Source: Bacteriovoracaceae bacterium (GTDB taxonomy: Bacteria > Bdellovibrionota > Bacteriovoracia > Bacteriovoracales > Bacteriovoracaceae). Taken from it: a stretch of 64,000 nt of DNA. The stretch covers positions 1 to 64,000 of the forward strand of contig JAONMX010000001.1 of the NCBI GenBank assembly GCA_028378565.1, written 5' to 3'. The notes beneath the pieces are model-generated. The model was not told the DNA's origin and searched no databases. It saw nothing but the letters and a program-made list of their open reading frames with translations. Shown here in pieces: positions 24,758-32,452 of the stretch (position 1 is its first letter; every line of letters starts with the position of its first letter). A program made the translations under genes and the position numbers.

Positions 24758-25237
24758 ATGAGTCAAAAGCAAATGCCTATAACGAAGATTGGATATGATA
24801 AAGTTCAAAAAGAATTAGATCATCTTGTTAAGGTTGAAAGAGAAGAAATAAAAATAAAAATATCAGAAGCAAGAGAGCTTGGTGATTTAAAAGAAAATGC
24901 TGAATACCATGCGGCTAAAGAAAAGCAAGGGCATATTGAAGGTAGAATCTCGCAACTACAAGCGACAGTAGGTTCGGCCAATATCATTGACCCTTCCACT
25001 GTTGTTTCGGATAAAATCGTTTTTGGTGCAACAGTCACTCTGACAGATGTAGATAAAGATGAAACGGTTAAGTACCAAATCGTTGGTGAAGATGAGTCTG
25101 ATCTTAAAAATGGTAAAGTTTCTTTTAAAAGCCCACTTGGTGCAGCACTGATTGGAAAAGAAGAAGGTGACACTGTTACTGTAAAAGCACCTAAGGGTGA
25201 TATTGAATATGAGGTAGAGGCTATTGAGTACATTTAG
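24758..25237 (+). CDS. greA: Transcription elongation factor GreA
   Basis: 159 residues, normal length. The N-terminal coiled coil contains the acidic tip region (EARELGDLKENAEYHAAKE) that enters the RNA polymerase secondary channel to stimulate cleavage of backtracked RNA. The C-terminal FKBP-like domain contains SFKSPLGAALIGKEEGD. AAAAGGA precedes the ATG. Its last 14 bases overlap the recG start. Confidence 0.97.
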   Translation: MSQKQMPITKIGYDKVQKELDHLVKVEREEIKIKISEARELGDLKENAEYHAAKEKQGHIEGRISQLQATVGSANIIDPSTVVSDKIVFGATVTLTDVDKDETVKYQIVGEDESDLKNGKVSFKSPLGAALIGKEEGDTVTVKAPKGDIEYEVEAIEYI

Positions 25238-27347
25238 CGTCGACTGGAATTCACCGATCAAGGGGCTCTTTAGTTCTAAGACCCCTTCCAAAACTGTCCT
25301 AAAATTAAATGAAGCCGGCTTTCACACCCTAAAGGATCTCCTTTGGATTATCCCTCTTAGAGTTTACGAGCTTCCTAACTTTAAAACATTCTCTTATGCT
25401 CAAAGTGATTCTATTTTCCGTGGTATGGGAGAAGTTATAAGTCTCCAGCATAAACCAAACTTTAATAAGACGGGAAAAGGACGTGCTCCACTTTCAAATA
25501 TAACTCTACATATTAAAGATCGCTACAGTAACGAAACTCTCACGTTAAAATGGTTCAACTGCTACCCTTCAATGATTCAAAAAGTTGAAACGATGAAGAA
25601 TATTTCTTTTATTGGTGAAGTTAGTGAGTACATGGGGCAGAAACAAATTGTTAATCCAGACATTGATTCTCTTTTAGACCAAGAGTACCAAAGGGACATT
25701 AGCTTCTGGGATAGTATTCCCACTTCTATTAAGGTTCAATACCCTACTGTTAATTCAATAGGTCCGGCACACATTACAAAGCTATTTAAAAAAATCCCAG
25801 AACACCTCTGGGATCATATTGTCGATCCTCTTGAATCAATTCAGGAGAAAACTCAATTACTAAATCTCACTCAGGCATTTAAATGCTTACATGGAAAGTT
25901 GGACTATAAAGAAGTTCTTAAATTAAGAAATCAATCAGAAGAAAGGCTTATATTTGAAGAATTTTTTCAAGATCAAGTTAAACTTCTTACTCGAAAAAAC
26001 ATTTTGCATCATAAAAGTGGATTAGAGATTAAGACTGAAGATAGTTCTCTAAAGAAATATAAAGAGATCTTTCCTTATGAACTTACCACTGATCAAGAAA
26101 AAGTAACTCAAGACATCCTAGAGAACCTTTCATCTGGGCATCCTATGATGAGGCTTGTGCAAGGAGATGTAGGAAGTGGAAAAACATCTGTCGCCATTCT
26201 TGCAGCACTCATAACCATAGAAAAGGGTTTTCAAGTTGCTCTCATGTGCCCAACTGAATCTCTTGCTCTTCAACACTATATGACTATTACCGAATTATTT
26301 AATGGTTTAGATATAAAAGTTGGACTTTTGCTAGGAAGCCAGAAGCCCAGTGATAAAAAACAAACTCAAGAAAAAATTAAATCGGGTCAGTATCAGTTCA
26401 TCATAGGAACTCATTCACTTTTCCAAAAGTCTGTTGAATATCATAACTTAGGTTTATCAATCATCGATGAGCAACATAAGTTCGGAGTCAATCAGAGGAT
26501 TAGTCTTACTGAAAAAAATGAAGGCTCACACTGCCTCTTAATGTCAGCAACGCCTATTCCAAGATCACTTTCTCTCACTCAGTACGGAGATCTAGATATC
26601 TCAGTCATTAAGTCCATGCCAAGTAATCGTAAGGGAACTAAAACAAGAATCGTAACACCTGAATCTTTTGATAAATTCTTAACCTTTCTTAATACTAGAG
26701 TATCTATGGGAGAGCAGGCATATGTTGTAGTGCCTGCTATAACAGAAAGTGAAACACAGGATATAACAAACCTTGAGAGTGTGCTTGATCGTTTCAAAAA
26801 GTTTTTTCCAAACTATTCAATAGAAGGCCTTCATGGACAACTGTCTAGTGAAGAAAAACAAAGAACATTTCTAAGTTTCAAAGAAAACAAAATACAAATA
26901 CTGATAGCCACTTCAGTTATAGAAGTAGGGATTAATGTAACAAACTCAACCATTATGGCCATCATGAATCCGGAGCGATTTGGTCTATCTTCTCTTCATC
27001 AACTTAGAGGAAGAGTAGGACGTGGCAAGAAGCCTGGTTTTTGTTTCCTAGTAAATGACAAAAAGATCTCACCGACAAGCATGGAAAGACTACGGGTTAT
27101 TGAAGATAATACCGATGGATTTATTATTTCTGAAGAAGACCTTAGAATTAGAGGCGAGGGAAATATCTTTGGCGTTCAACAATCGGGCGAAACATCTACT
27201 AAGGTTTTGGCCAATTTTATTACCCATCAGCCAATACTTGTTAAAGCCAGAGAGGTAGCACAAGAGCTATTTTCATCAAATCACCCTATTATTGAGCACT
27301 ATACTGAGCAGTTTAAGAATAATCCTCATATTACTAAAACGGTTTAA
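25224..27347 (+). CDS. recG: ATP-dependent DNA helicase RecG
   Basis: 707 residues. The N-terminal wedge (OB-fold) domain is followed by superfamily 2 helicase motifs: Walker A GDVGSGKTS, motif II DEQH in IIDEQHKFGV, motif III MSATPIPRSL, motif V ATSVIEVGINV and motif VI HQLRGRVGRG. RecG reverses stalled forks and branch-migrates Holliday junctions. The start is a TTG inside the end of greA preceded by AGAGG, so translation is coupled to greA. Length and motif order fit RecG rather than Mfd or PriA. Confidence 0.97.
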   Translation: MSTFSVDWNSPIKGLFSSKTPSKTVLKLNEAGFHTLKDLLWIIPLRVYELPNFKTFSYAQSDSIFRGMGEVISLQHKPNFNKTGKGRAPLSNITLHIKDRYSNETLTLKWFNCYPSMIQKVETMKNISFIGEVSEYMGQKQIVNPDIDSLLDQEYQRDISFWDSIPTSIKVQYPTVNSIGPAHITKLFKKIPEHLWDHIVDPLESIQEKTQLLNLTQAFKCLHGKLDYKEVLKLRNQSEERLIFEEFFQDQVKLLTRKNILHHKSGLEIKTEDSSLKKYKEIFPYELTTDQEKVTQDILENLSSGHPMMRLVQGDVGSGKTSVAILAALITIEKGFQVALMCPTESLALQHYMTITELFNGLDIKVGLLLGSQKPSDKKQTQEKIKSGQYQFIIGTHSLFQKSVEYHNLGLSIIDEQHKFGVNQRISLTEKNEGSHCLLMSATPIPRSLSLTQYGDLDISVIKSMPSNRKGTKTRIVTPESFDKFLTFLNTRVSMGEQAYVVVPAITESETQDITNLESVLDRFKKFFPNYSIEGLHGQLSSEEKQRTFLSFKENKIQILIATSVIEVGINVTNSTIMAIMNPERFGLSSLHQLRGRVGRGKKPGFCFLVNDKKISPTSMERLRVIEDNTDGFIISEEDLRIRGEGNIFGVQQSGETSTKVLANFITHQPILVKAREVAQELFSSNHPIIEHYTEQFKNNPHITKTV

Positions 27348-27390
27348 ATTACCTACTCTCAAATTGACCAAACTTTGATAAAATATATTT

Positions 27391-27807
27391 ATGATCTTTC
27401 TAGAAATTCTAAATTCACCGGACAAAGACTTTCTTGCTCCATATGAGTTTTATTTTAAAACAATAAGTATTGGTAGCTCCAAGAGATCAAATCTATATCT
27501 CCCGTTTCCTGGTATTAAAAACTATCACCTCAAACTTAGTCTTATTAATGATAATAAAGTAGCAGTCAAAAATATCGATGCTAAACATTACTATTCAAAT
27601 GGTAAAAAGATTGAAGGTGAAAAGCTCCATACTGTCGGAGATATTTTAAAGATCGGCCCCGTAGAGCTGAAGATCATTCAATTAAACCTTTCCATTATTC
27701 CAGTTACTGACTATAAAAAGCTTTTTCAAGAAGCTTATGAAAGAGGTTCTCAAACGGAGTTCTTTTTAGAACAACTTGAGAAAGAACTCAATAATCTGGA
27801 AGACTAA
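27391..27807 (+). CDS. FHA-like domain protein with altered phospho-binding residues
   Basis: 138 residues. An FHA-like core is seen in TISIGSSKRSNLYLPFPGIKNYHLKLSL and the later KKIEGEKLHTVGDILKIGPVELKI. In canonical FHA domains the phosphothreonine site is GR...S-x-x-H; here arginine is replaced by Ser and the serine by Asn while Gly and His remain. It may therefore bind something else or not bind phosphothreonine. Its stop overlaps the ATG of the hydrolase gene (TAATG), so the two are coupled. A promoter in the 43-base gap after recG is possible but not clear. Confidence 0.7.
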   Translation: MIFLEILNSPDKDFLAPYEFYFKTISIGSSKRSNLYLPFPGIKNYHLKLSLINDNKVAVKNIDAKHYYSNGKKIEGEKLHTVGDILKIGPVELKIIQLNLSIIPVTDYKKLFQEAYERGSQTEFFLEQLEKELNNLED

Positions 27808-28691
27808 TGCTAGAAAATTTTAAAACAAATTATTTTTACTCAACACAAGGTTTTAGAATTCTTTATCATACAAATTTTAAATCTTCTGATCTTCTCAACA
27901 ATGATAGGGTTTTAGTTTTTAACTATGGCCTCGTATGTAGTAACAGCCATTGGGAAAAGCAAATCCCTTTCTTTCACGCCTTAGGATATAAAATACTTCT
28001 CCATGATTATCGCTTTCACTTCTCATCAAGTTCTAGTGACAGTATCGATGATTGTAATTTTAAAGGTATTATCAATGACCTTCATGATTTAATGAATGAG
28101 CTCAAAATTTCAAACTCCATTATGATTGGTCATAGTATGGGAGTAAATATTACTCTTGAATATGCTTATCGATATCCTGAACGAGTCGATTCAATGGTTT
28201 TAATTAGTGGAACAGTCTTACCACCACAAGACATTATGTTCGATACAAATACAATGGAATTAATAACTCCATATATCGAATGGTTTTCTAATACTTATCC
28301 AAAAATTCATGAAAAACTTTGGACAACTTCCTACCTTAATCCAGTCATTAGGTTCATGGTCAGAAAAGGTGGCTTCAACATGGAAAAAGTTCCAGATGAG
28401 TTTATCCAAATATATATGAAGCGAATTGGAGAATTATCTCCTGATATTTTTTTAAAGCTTTTAAACGAGATGAAAGAGCATGACATTGCAGGGAGACTAT
28501 CTGCAATCAAGGTAAAAGCATTAGTCATCGGTGGTGACAAAGATCAAGTTATACCAAATTATCTACAGGACATATTAATCGATCGATTAGAAAACTCAGA
28601 ACTGTATATTGTAAAAGATGGTAGCCACGTTCCACAAGCGGACTTTCCTGAAAGTATTAATCAAAGAATTTTTCAATTTATAGAGAAATAG
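27807..28691 (+). CDS. Alpha/beta-hydrolase fold enzyme
   Basis: 294 residues. Nucleophile elbow GHSMGVN with Ser110, probable acid D246 (GGDKDQV), and catalytic His274 (DGSHVPQADFP) form the triad. It resembles esterase, lipase or C-C hydrolase family members. There is no signal peptide, so it is cytoplasmic. It starts by overlapping the FHA-like gene. The substrate cannot be read from the sequence. Confidence 0.88.
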   Translation: MLENFKTNYFYSTQGFRILYHTNFKSSDLLNNDRVLVFNYGLVCSNSHWEKQIPFFHALGYKILLHDYRFHFSSSSSDSIDDCNFKGIINDLHDLMNELKISNSIMIGHSMGVNITLEYAYRYPERVDSMVLISGTVLPPQDIMFDTNTMELITPYIEWFSNTYPKIHEKLWTTSYLNPVIRFMVRKGGFNMEKVPDEFIQIYMKRIGELSPDIFLKLLNEMKEHDIAGRLSAIKVKALVIGGDKDQVIPNYLQDILIDRLENSELYIVKDGSHVPQADFPESINQRIFQFIEK

Positions 28692-29924
28692 TTAAAACTC
28701 TATTCCTTTTAATTCAAGTAAATTTTTAAATATTCTTCTTATGGCAGATTGAACCTGACTCTTTTTATACTCAACATGAGAAGCCTCTCCTTCTGTGTTA
28801 ATTTTATGAGAATCTTTATCAACGATTTGAACTTCATATGGATAGAAAAACCTAATATCTCTTGAAATCAAAGAAACATCCATTGCTAGTATTTTTTTAG
28901 CAAAGTCATTGTCACTATTATTTTTGGCATCTTTTCTAAGCCCGTTAAAGTCTTTAAGAAAAGGGTTTTTATATTTTATCAATTGACGACATGTAAACTG
29001 AATTGACTGGTACTTATTTAGCGAATGAGAATTTCGATCATTGTCCTCTAAGTTGAGACACTCTCTAACCTCTTTTTCGGCAGCCTTTAAAAATTTCTTT
29101 TCAGTTAAGTTATTTCGAAGGGCCAGCTTAACAAGATTCCCATGCTTTTCTTTATATTTATGTAAATTAATTAATGTATTGATACTTCTACTCGGCTTTA
29201 TGTTATGAGGAATAACTACAAATTTTTCGAGAAGAAATCTCATAATACTTAACGTATCAAACCTTGTTTCAGTAACAATTCTTACCCCAATTCGATCAAA
29301 CAATTCTTCAGCGACATTCTCTGCCTTATGAAGAAGTTTTATAATAACACTATCTCGAGTTTTCTTAGACTTTGTTACAAACTCAACAAGTGGAATTTTA
29401 ACTCCTTCTTTAGCATCTCCCAAAAATAATTTGTCATCTTCACGAATTAAATATCTATAAAACCTATCAAAAATTTGTGTCTGAATTACGCTGAAGTAAT
29501 TTGTTCTTAGATCTTTATCAACATGTAAAATAGTATGCATAACTTTTAAAACAACTTCGGCCCATAGAGTATCTTCAATTTCACTGTCCGGATAATTCCC
29601 AGTGGCCATAAGGAAGAGGTCACCAACATCCGTTATCATTATTATAGAGTTTGGTATTTTTAGATCGAGACCATACTCGCTACCTTCTTTTAAAAAGTAT
29701 CTTCTTATGAACTGTAATGCTTCTTGAAAGTTACCGAAAAGTTCGGCACGGTTAACTGGATTATTATAATCTAATCCATACGCCTTTAAGAATTCTTTAA
29801 CATGTTCTTGATCCCTAAGTGGGCTCATAAAGAAGCGACTATCTAGTGAAGACTTTCCGCCAAGGACTACATCGATGCTGTCCCAATCAAACATGTATTG
29901 TGATAAATAACTTGGTCTTTCCAT
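28692..29924 (-). CDS. Uncharacterised protein with RelA/SpoT synthetase-like motifs
   Basis: 410 residues. Around residues 183-215 the string KSKKTRDSVIIKLL..LFDRIGVRIV follows the layout of (p)ppGpp synthetases (R-x-K-x4-S-x3-K, then D-x-x-G-x-R). Later YQSIQFT (305-311) fits the YQSLHTT motif and YPYEVQIVDKDSH (361-373) fits E-V-Q-I-R-T-x-x-H. The likely metal or catalytic residues D210 and E364 are in place, while the NGYQS motif lacks Asn-Gly and EVQIRT lacks Arg-Thr. So it is either a divergent alarmone synthetase or a related nucleotidyltransferase of altered function. It is transcribed convergently with the hydrolase gene and divergently from pgpA (48-base gap). Confidence 0.6.
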   Translation of the reverse strand: MERPSYLSQYMFDWDSIDVVLGGKSSLDSRFFMSPLRDQEHVKEFLKAYGLDYNNPVNRAELFGNFQEALQFIRRYFLKEGSEYGLDLKIPNSIIMITDVGDLFLMATGNYPDSEIEDTLWAEVVLKVMHTILHVDKDLRTNYFSVIQTQIFDRFYRYLIREDDKLFLGDAKEGVKIPLVEFVTKSKKTRDSVIIKLLHKAENVAEELFDRIGVRIVTETRFDTLSIMRFLLEKFVVIPHNIKPSRSINTLINLHKYKEKHGNLVKLALRNNLTEKKFLKAAEKEVRECLNLEDNDRNSHSLNKYQSIQFTCRQLIKYKNPFLKDFNGLRKDAKNNSDNDFAKKILAMDVSLISRDIRFFYPYEVQIVDKDSHKINTEGEASHVEYKKSQVQSAIRRIFKNLLELKGIEF

Positions 29925-29972
29925 AATATCTTTAATACCCTAATCTAAGATAAGGCATTATAGCGATCGTTT

Positions 29973-30470
29973 ATGAAAGAGAAAAACACACCGAGTCTAA
30001 AAAGACCGGAAGTAATATTCTTAAGCTTCTTTGGTGTGGGTTTTTCTCCATGGGCACCAGGTACAATGGGCACTCTGGCCACTTTGCCTTTTTTATATTT
30101 TCTTGGAAAATTTTCTCCACCATTTTTTCTTTTTATTCCCTTTCTTATCATCGCGACATTCGCGAGCTGCGTTATTGCAGAGATCACTCAAAAGAAATTA
30201 AAGCTTCACGATCCTGGATGGATCGTAATGGACGAAGTACTTGGCATGGCAACCACATGGCTTTTCTATCAAAGCTCTCACTGGTCACACTTGTTAGTAA
30301 TGTTTATTCTTTTTAGAGCATTCGATATTTTTAAAGTGTGGCCTGCTACTTTTTTTGATAAGAAAGTCACCCATGGTTATGGTACAATTATTGACGACAT
30401 AGTTAGTGGCATCTACGCCGGTGCAGTCTATTACGCTATTTGTTATTTTAATTTAATACCCTTTTCATAA
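29973..30470 (+). CDS. pgpA: Phosphatidylglycerophosphatase A
   Basis: 165 residues, polytopic. PgpA signature: GVGFSPWAPGTMGTLATLP near the N-terminus, DPGWIVMDEVLGM in the middle and GYGTIIDDIVSGIYAG at the end. It removes phosphate from phosphatidylglycerol phosphate to make phosphatidylglycerol in the inner membrane. The start at 29973 lacks a strong ribosome-binding site. It is followed by the roughly 240-base recA leader. Confidence 0.94.
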   Translation: MKEKNTPSLKRPEVIFLSFFGVGFSPWAPGTMGTLATLPFLYFLGKFSPPFFLFIPFLIIATFASCVIAEITQKKLKLHDPGWIVMDEVLGMATTWLFYQSSHWSHLLVMFILFRAFDIFKVWPATFFDKKVTHGYGTIIDDIVSGIYAGAVYYAICYFNLIPFS

Positions 30471-30476
30471 AAAGTC

Positions 30477-30505
30477 TTGACTTACGCATAACTTACGCAA
30501 ATAAT
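30477..30505 (+). promoter_or_regulatory. Candidate recA promoter with an 11-base-period direct repeat
   Basis: TTGACT (30477-30482), 17 bases, then AATAAT (30500-30505). Two copies of ACTTACGCA (30480-30488 and 30491-30499) overlap the -35 element and spacer with an 11-base period, about one helical turn, as expected for a regulator binding the same face of DNA. No TTAC-N3-GTAA LexA box (the Bdellovibrio type) or E. coli-type SOS box is seen. Confidence 0.45.
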
Positions 30506-30578
30506 AAATCTAAGGTTTAATCATTTTTTGATTTATATTTTGTATATTATTGCTAGTTGCACAAATAAAATCCGTAAA

Positions 30579-30707
30579 ATGAACTTCTTAAAAATACTAA
30601 CTATTGCAGTATTTTGTAAGAAAACCCCTGCCCACTTAGTACATAGAATGCTAACGTTGAAGCGCACACAACCAAGAAATTTTTTTACTTCTTCTAGGAG
30701 ACATTAG
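30579..30707 (+). other. 42-codon ORF in the recA leader abutting recA
   Basis: The ATG at 30579 opens a frame that ends with TAG directly before the recA ATG (stop and start codons adjacent). The peptide begins MNFLKILTIAVFCKK and ends with basic residues. There is no Shine-Dalgarno sequence, so it may be a chance ORF; the exact abutment to recA and its overlap with the leader hairpin make it worth recording as a possible leader peptide. Confidence 0.25.
30585..30622 (+). promoter_or_regulatory. Extended stem-loop in the recA leader
   Basis: TTCTTA-AAAATACT (30585-30598) pairs with AGTATTTT-G-TAAGAA (30608-30622): 14 base pairs with one bulged G and a nine-base loop. Located 85 bases before the recA ATG. 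It may act as an operator, attenuator or mRNA stabiliser; there is no GC-rich stem or T run, so it is not a classical terminator. Confidence 0.45.
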
Positions 30708-31844
30708 ATGGCCGTAACACGCACAACAACAAGTGATCAAAACAAACAAAAAGCCTTAGACCTTGCTTTATCAACAATTGAAAAACAATTTGGTAAAGGC
30801 GCCATCATGAAGTTAGATGGTGATCAGAAAAAAGAAAAAATCCCTGTAATCCCAACAGGATGCTTAAGTCTAGATTTAGCATTAGGCGTTGGTGGTATCC
30901 CAAAGGGAAGAATAATAGAAGTATATGGTCCTGAATCATCAGGTAAAACAACTCTTACTTTACACATCGCTGCTGAATGCCAAAAACAAGGTGGAACAGT
31001 AGCATTTGTTGATGCAGAACATGCTCTAGATACAGCATATGCTGAAAAGCTTGGGGTAGATATTCCAAACACACTTATTTCTCAGCCAGACAGTGGTGAA
31101 CAAGCATTAGAGATAACTGACATGCTTGTAAGAAGTGGTGCTGTTGATCTTCTTATTGTTGATTCAGTTGCGGCTTTAACTCCAAGAGCTGAACTAGAAG
31201 GTGATATGGGCGACAGTCATATGGGTCTTCAAGCAAGACTTATGTCACAAGCACTAAGAAAACTTACTGGTTCTATTTCTAGATCTAACACTACTGTTAT
31301 TTTCATTAACCAATTGAGAATGAAGATTGGTGTTATGTTCGGAAACCCTGAAACAACTACTGGTGGGAACGCACTTAAATTCTACAGTTCAGTTAGACTT
31401 GATATTAGAAGAATTGGTGCTATCAAAAATGGTGACCAGTTCATTGGAAATAAAACAAAAATTAAAGTTGTAAAAAATAAAGTTGCTCCTCCATTCCAAA
31501 CTATCGAATTTGATATTATGTATGGTGAAGGAATCTCTCAAACTGGAGATCTTCTTGACCTTGCCGTAACAAATGAAATTGTAGAAAAAGCTGGAGCATG
31601 GTTTTCATACAATAATGCTAAAATTGGTCAAGGTAGAGAAAATTCAAAACAGTTTCTCCTTGAAAATCCTGAAATCATGCAAGAAATTAAAGCAAAAGTT
31701 CTTGCTATTTATGGTCTCGGTGATGCACCAATGGAATCAGCAAGCGTCGATCCTGCAACCGGCGAAATTGTAGATGAACAAGGTGAGAACCTAGAGAGTG
31801 AAAAGAAAACAACTAAAAAGAAAAAAGCAACTAAGCTTCAATAG
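30708..31844 (+). CDS. recA: Recombinase RecA
   Basis: 378 residues. Polymerisation motif near the start ([19 protein letters not shown]), Walker [10 protein letters not shown], Walker [14 protein letters not shown]-binding loop L1 ([14 protein letters not shown]) and L2 ([19 protein letters not shown]). Central to homologous recombination and SOS induction. TAGGAGA precedes the ATG. The C-terminal tail is acidic then lysine-rich ([15 protein letters not shown]), unlike the purely acidic E. coli tail. Followed by a terminator and recX. Confidence 0.98.
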   Translation: MAVTRTTTSDQNKQKALDLALSTIEKQFGKGAIMKLDGDQKKEKIPVIPTGCLSLDLALGVGGIPKGRIIEVYGPESSGKTTLTLHIAAECQKQGGTVAFVDAEHALDTAYAEKLGVDIPNTLISQPDSGEQALEITDMLVRSGAVDLLIVDSVAALTPRAELEGDMGDSHMGLQARLMSQALRKLTGSISRSNTTVIFINQLRMKIGVMFGNPETTTGGNALKFYSSVRLDIRRIGAIKNGDQFIGNKTKIKVVKNKVAPPFQTIEFDIMYGEGISQTGDLLDLAVTNEIVEKAGAWFSYNNAKIGQGRENSKQFLLENPEIMQEIKAKVLAIYGLGDAPMESASVDPATGEIVDEQGENLESEKKTTKKKKATKLQ

Positions 31845-31849
31845 TTATT

Positions 31850-31890
31850 AAAAGGGAGATGACCTTCGAATGAAGGTCTCCCTTTTCTCT
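31850..31890 (+). terminator. Rho-independent terminator between recA and recX
   Basis: AAAGGGA-gat-GACCTTC / GAAGGTC-TCCCTTT stem with a four-base loop and a T-rich end. recX begins 5 bases later, so recX must be read by leak-through, as reported for recA-recX in other bacteria. Confidence 0.88.
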
Positions 31891-31895
31891 ATAAA

Positions 31896-32378
31896 ATGGA
31901 AATAAACGAAACAAATAAAAAGTGCTACCTATATGCCATAAGACTTTTGGCCAGAAGAGACTATAGTCGTCATAAACTTACCCAGAAATTAATTGATAAA
32001 AAGTTTGAAAAAGAGATCGCTACTGATGTCATTCAGTACCTGATAGATGAAAGTTACCTAAAAGAAGAACATTATATAGAAGCTAGGATCAAAGGCTTCA
32101 TGCATAAAAATTATTCTGCACACTTTGTTATGCAAAAGTTAAATCAAGAGAATTGCTACCCTGAAGAAGAGATAATTGAACAAATTTTTAGAGAATATAA
32201 TGTAAACAGTGAAACTCAAATATTAGATTTAATAAGAAAAAAGCTAAATATCATGTCCATAGACAAGACCAATATTCAAAAATCTCGAGAAAAATTAATA
32301 AGATACGTTCTCTCAAAAGGTCATCAATATTCAGAAGCTAATCGTTACATTAGTAATGCAATTGACGCTCATCTCTAA
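31896..32378 (+). CDS. recX: RecA regulator RecX
   Basis: 160 residues made of three-helix repeats. The typical motif ARRDYSRHKLTQKLIDKKF is near the N-terminus and DESYLKEEHYIEARIKG follows. RecX caps RecA filaments and limits recombinase activity. No clear Shine-Dalgarno precedes the ATG; the gene sits immediately behind the recA terminator, consistent with low-level co-expression. Confidence 0.88.
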   Translation: MEINETNKKCYLYAIRLLARRDYSRHKLTQKLIDKKFEKEIATDVIQYLIDESYLKEEHYIEARIKGFMHKNYSAHFVMQKLNQENCYPEEEIIEQIFREYNVNSETQILDLIRKKLNIMSIDKTNIQKSREKLIRYVLSKGHQYSEANRYISNAIDAHL

Positions 32379-32452
32379 GAGTACTAATCATTCCATATAT
32401 CTATTACTTATGCTAGTTTTGAAGCTTAAATCGCTCAATTCTAGAGGAAGTA

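Noticed and set aside
24820-25291. Two long antisense ORFs over greA
   Set aside because: Ser-rich antisense shadows of a well-recognised gene; no motifs or ribosome-binding sites.
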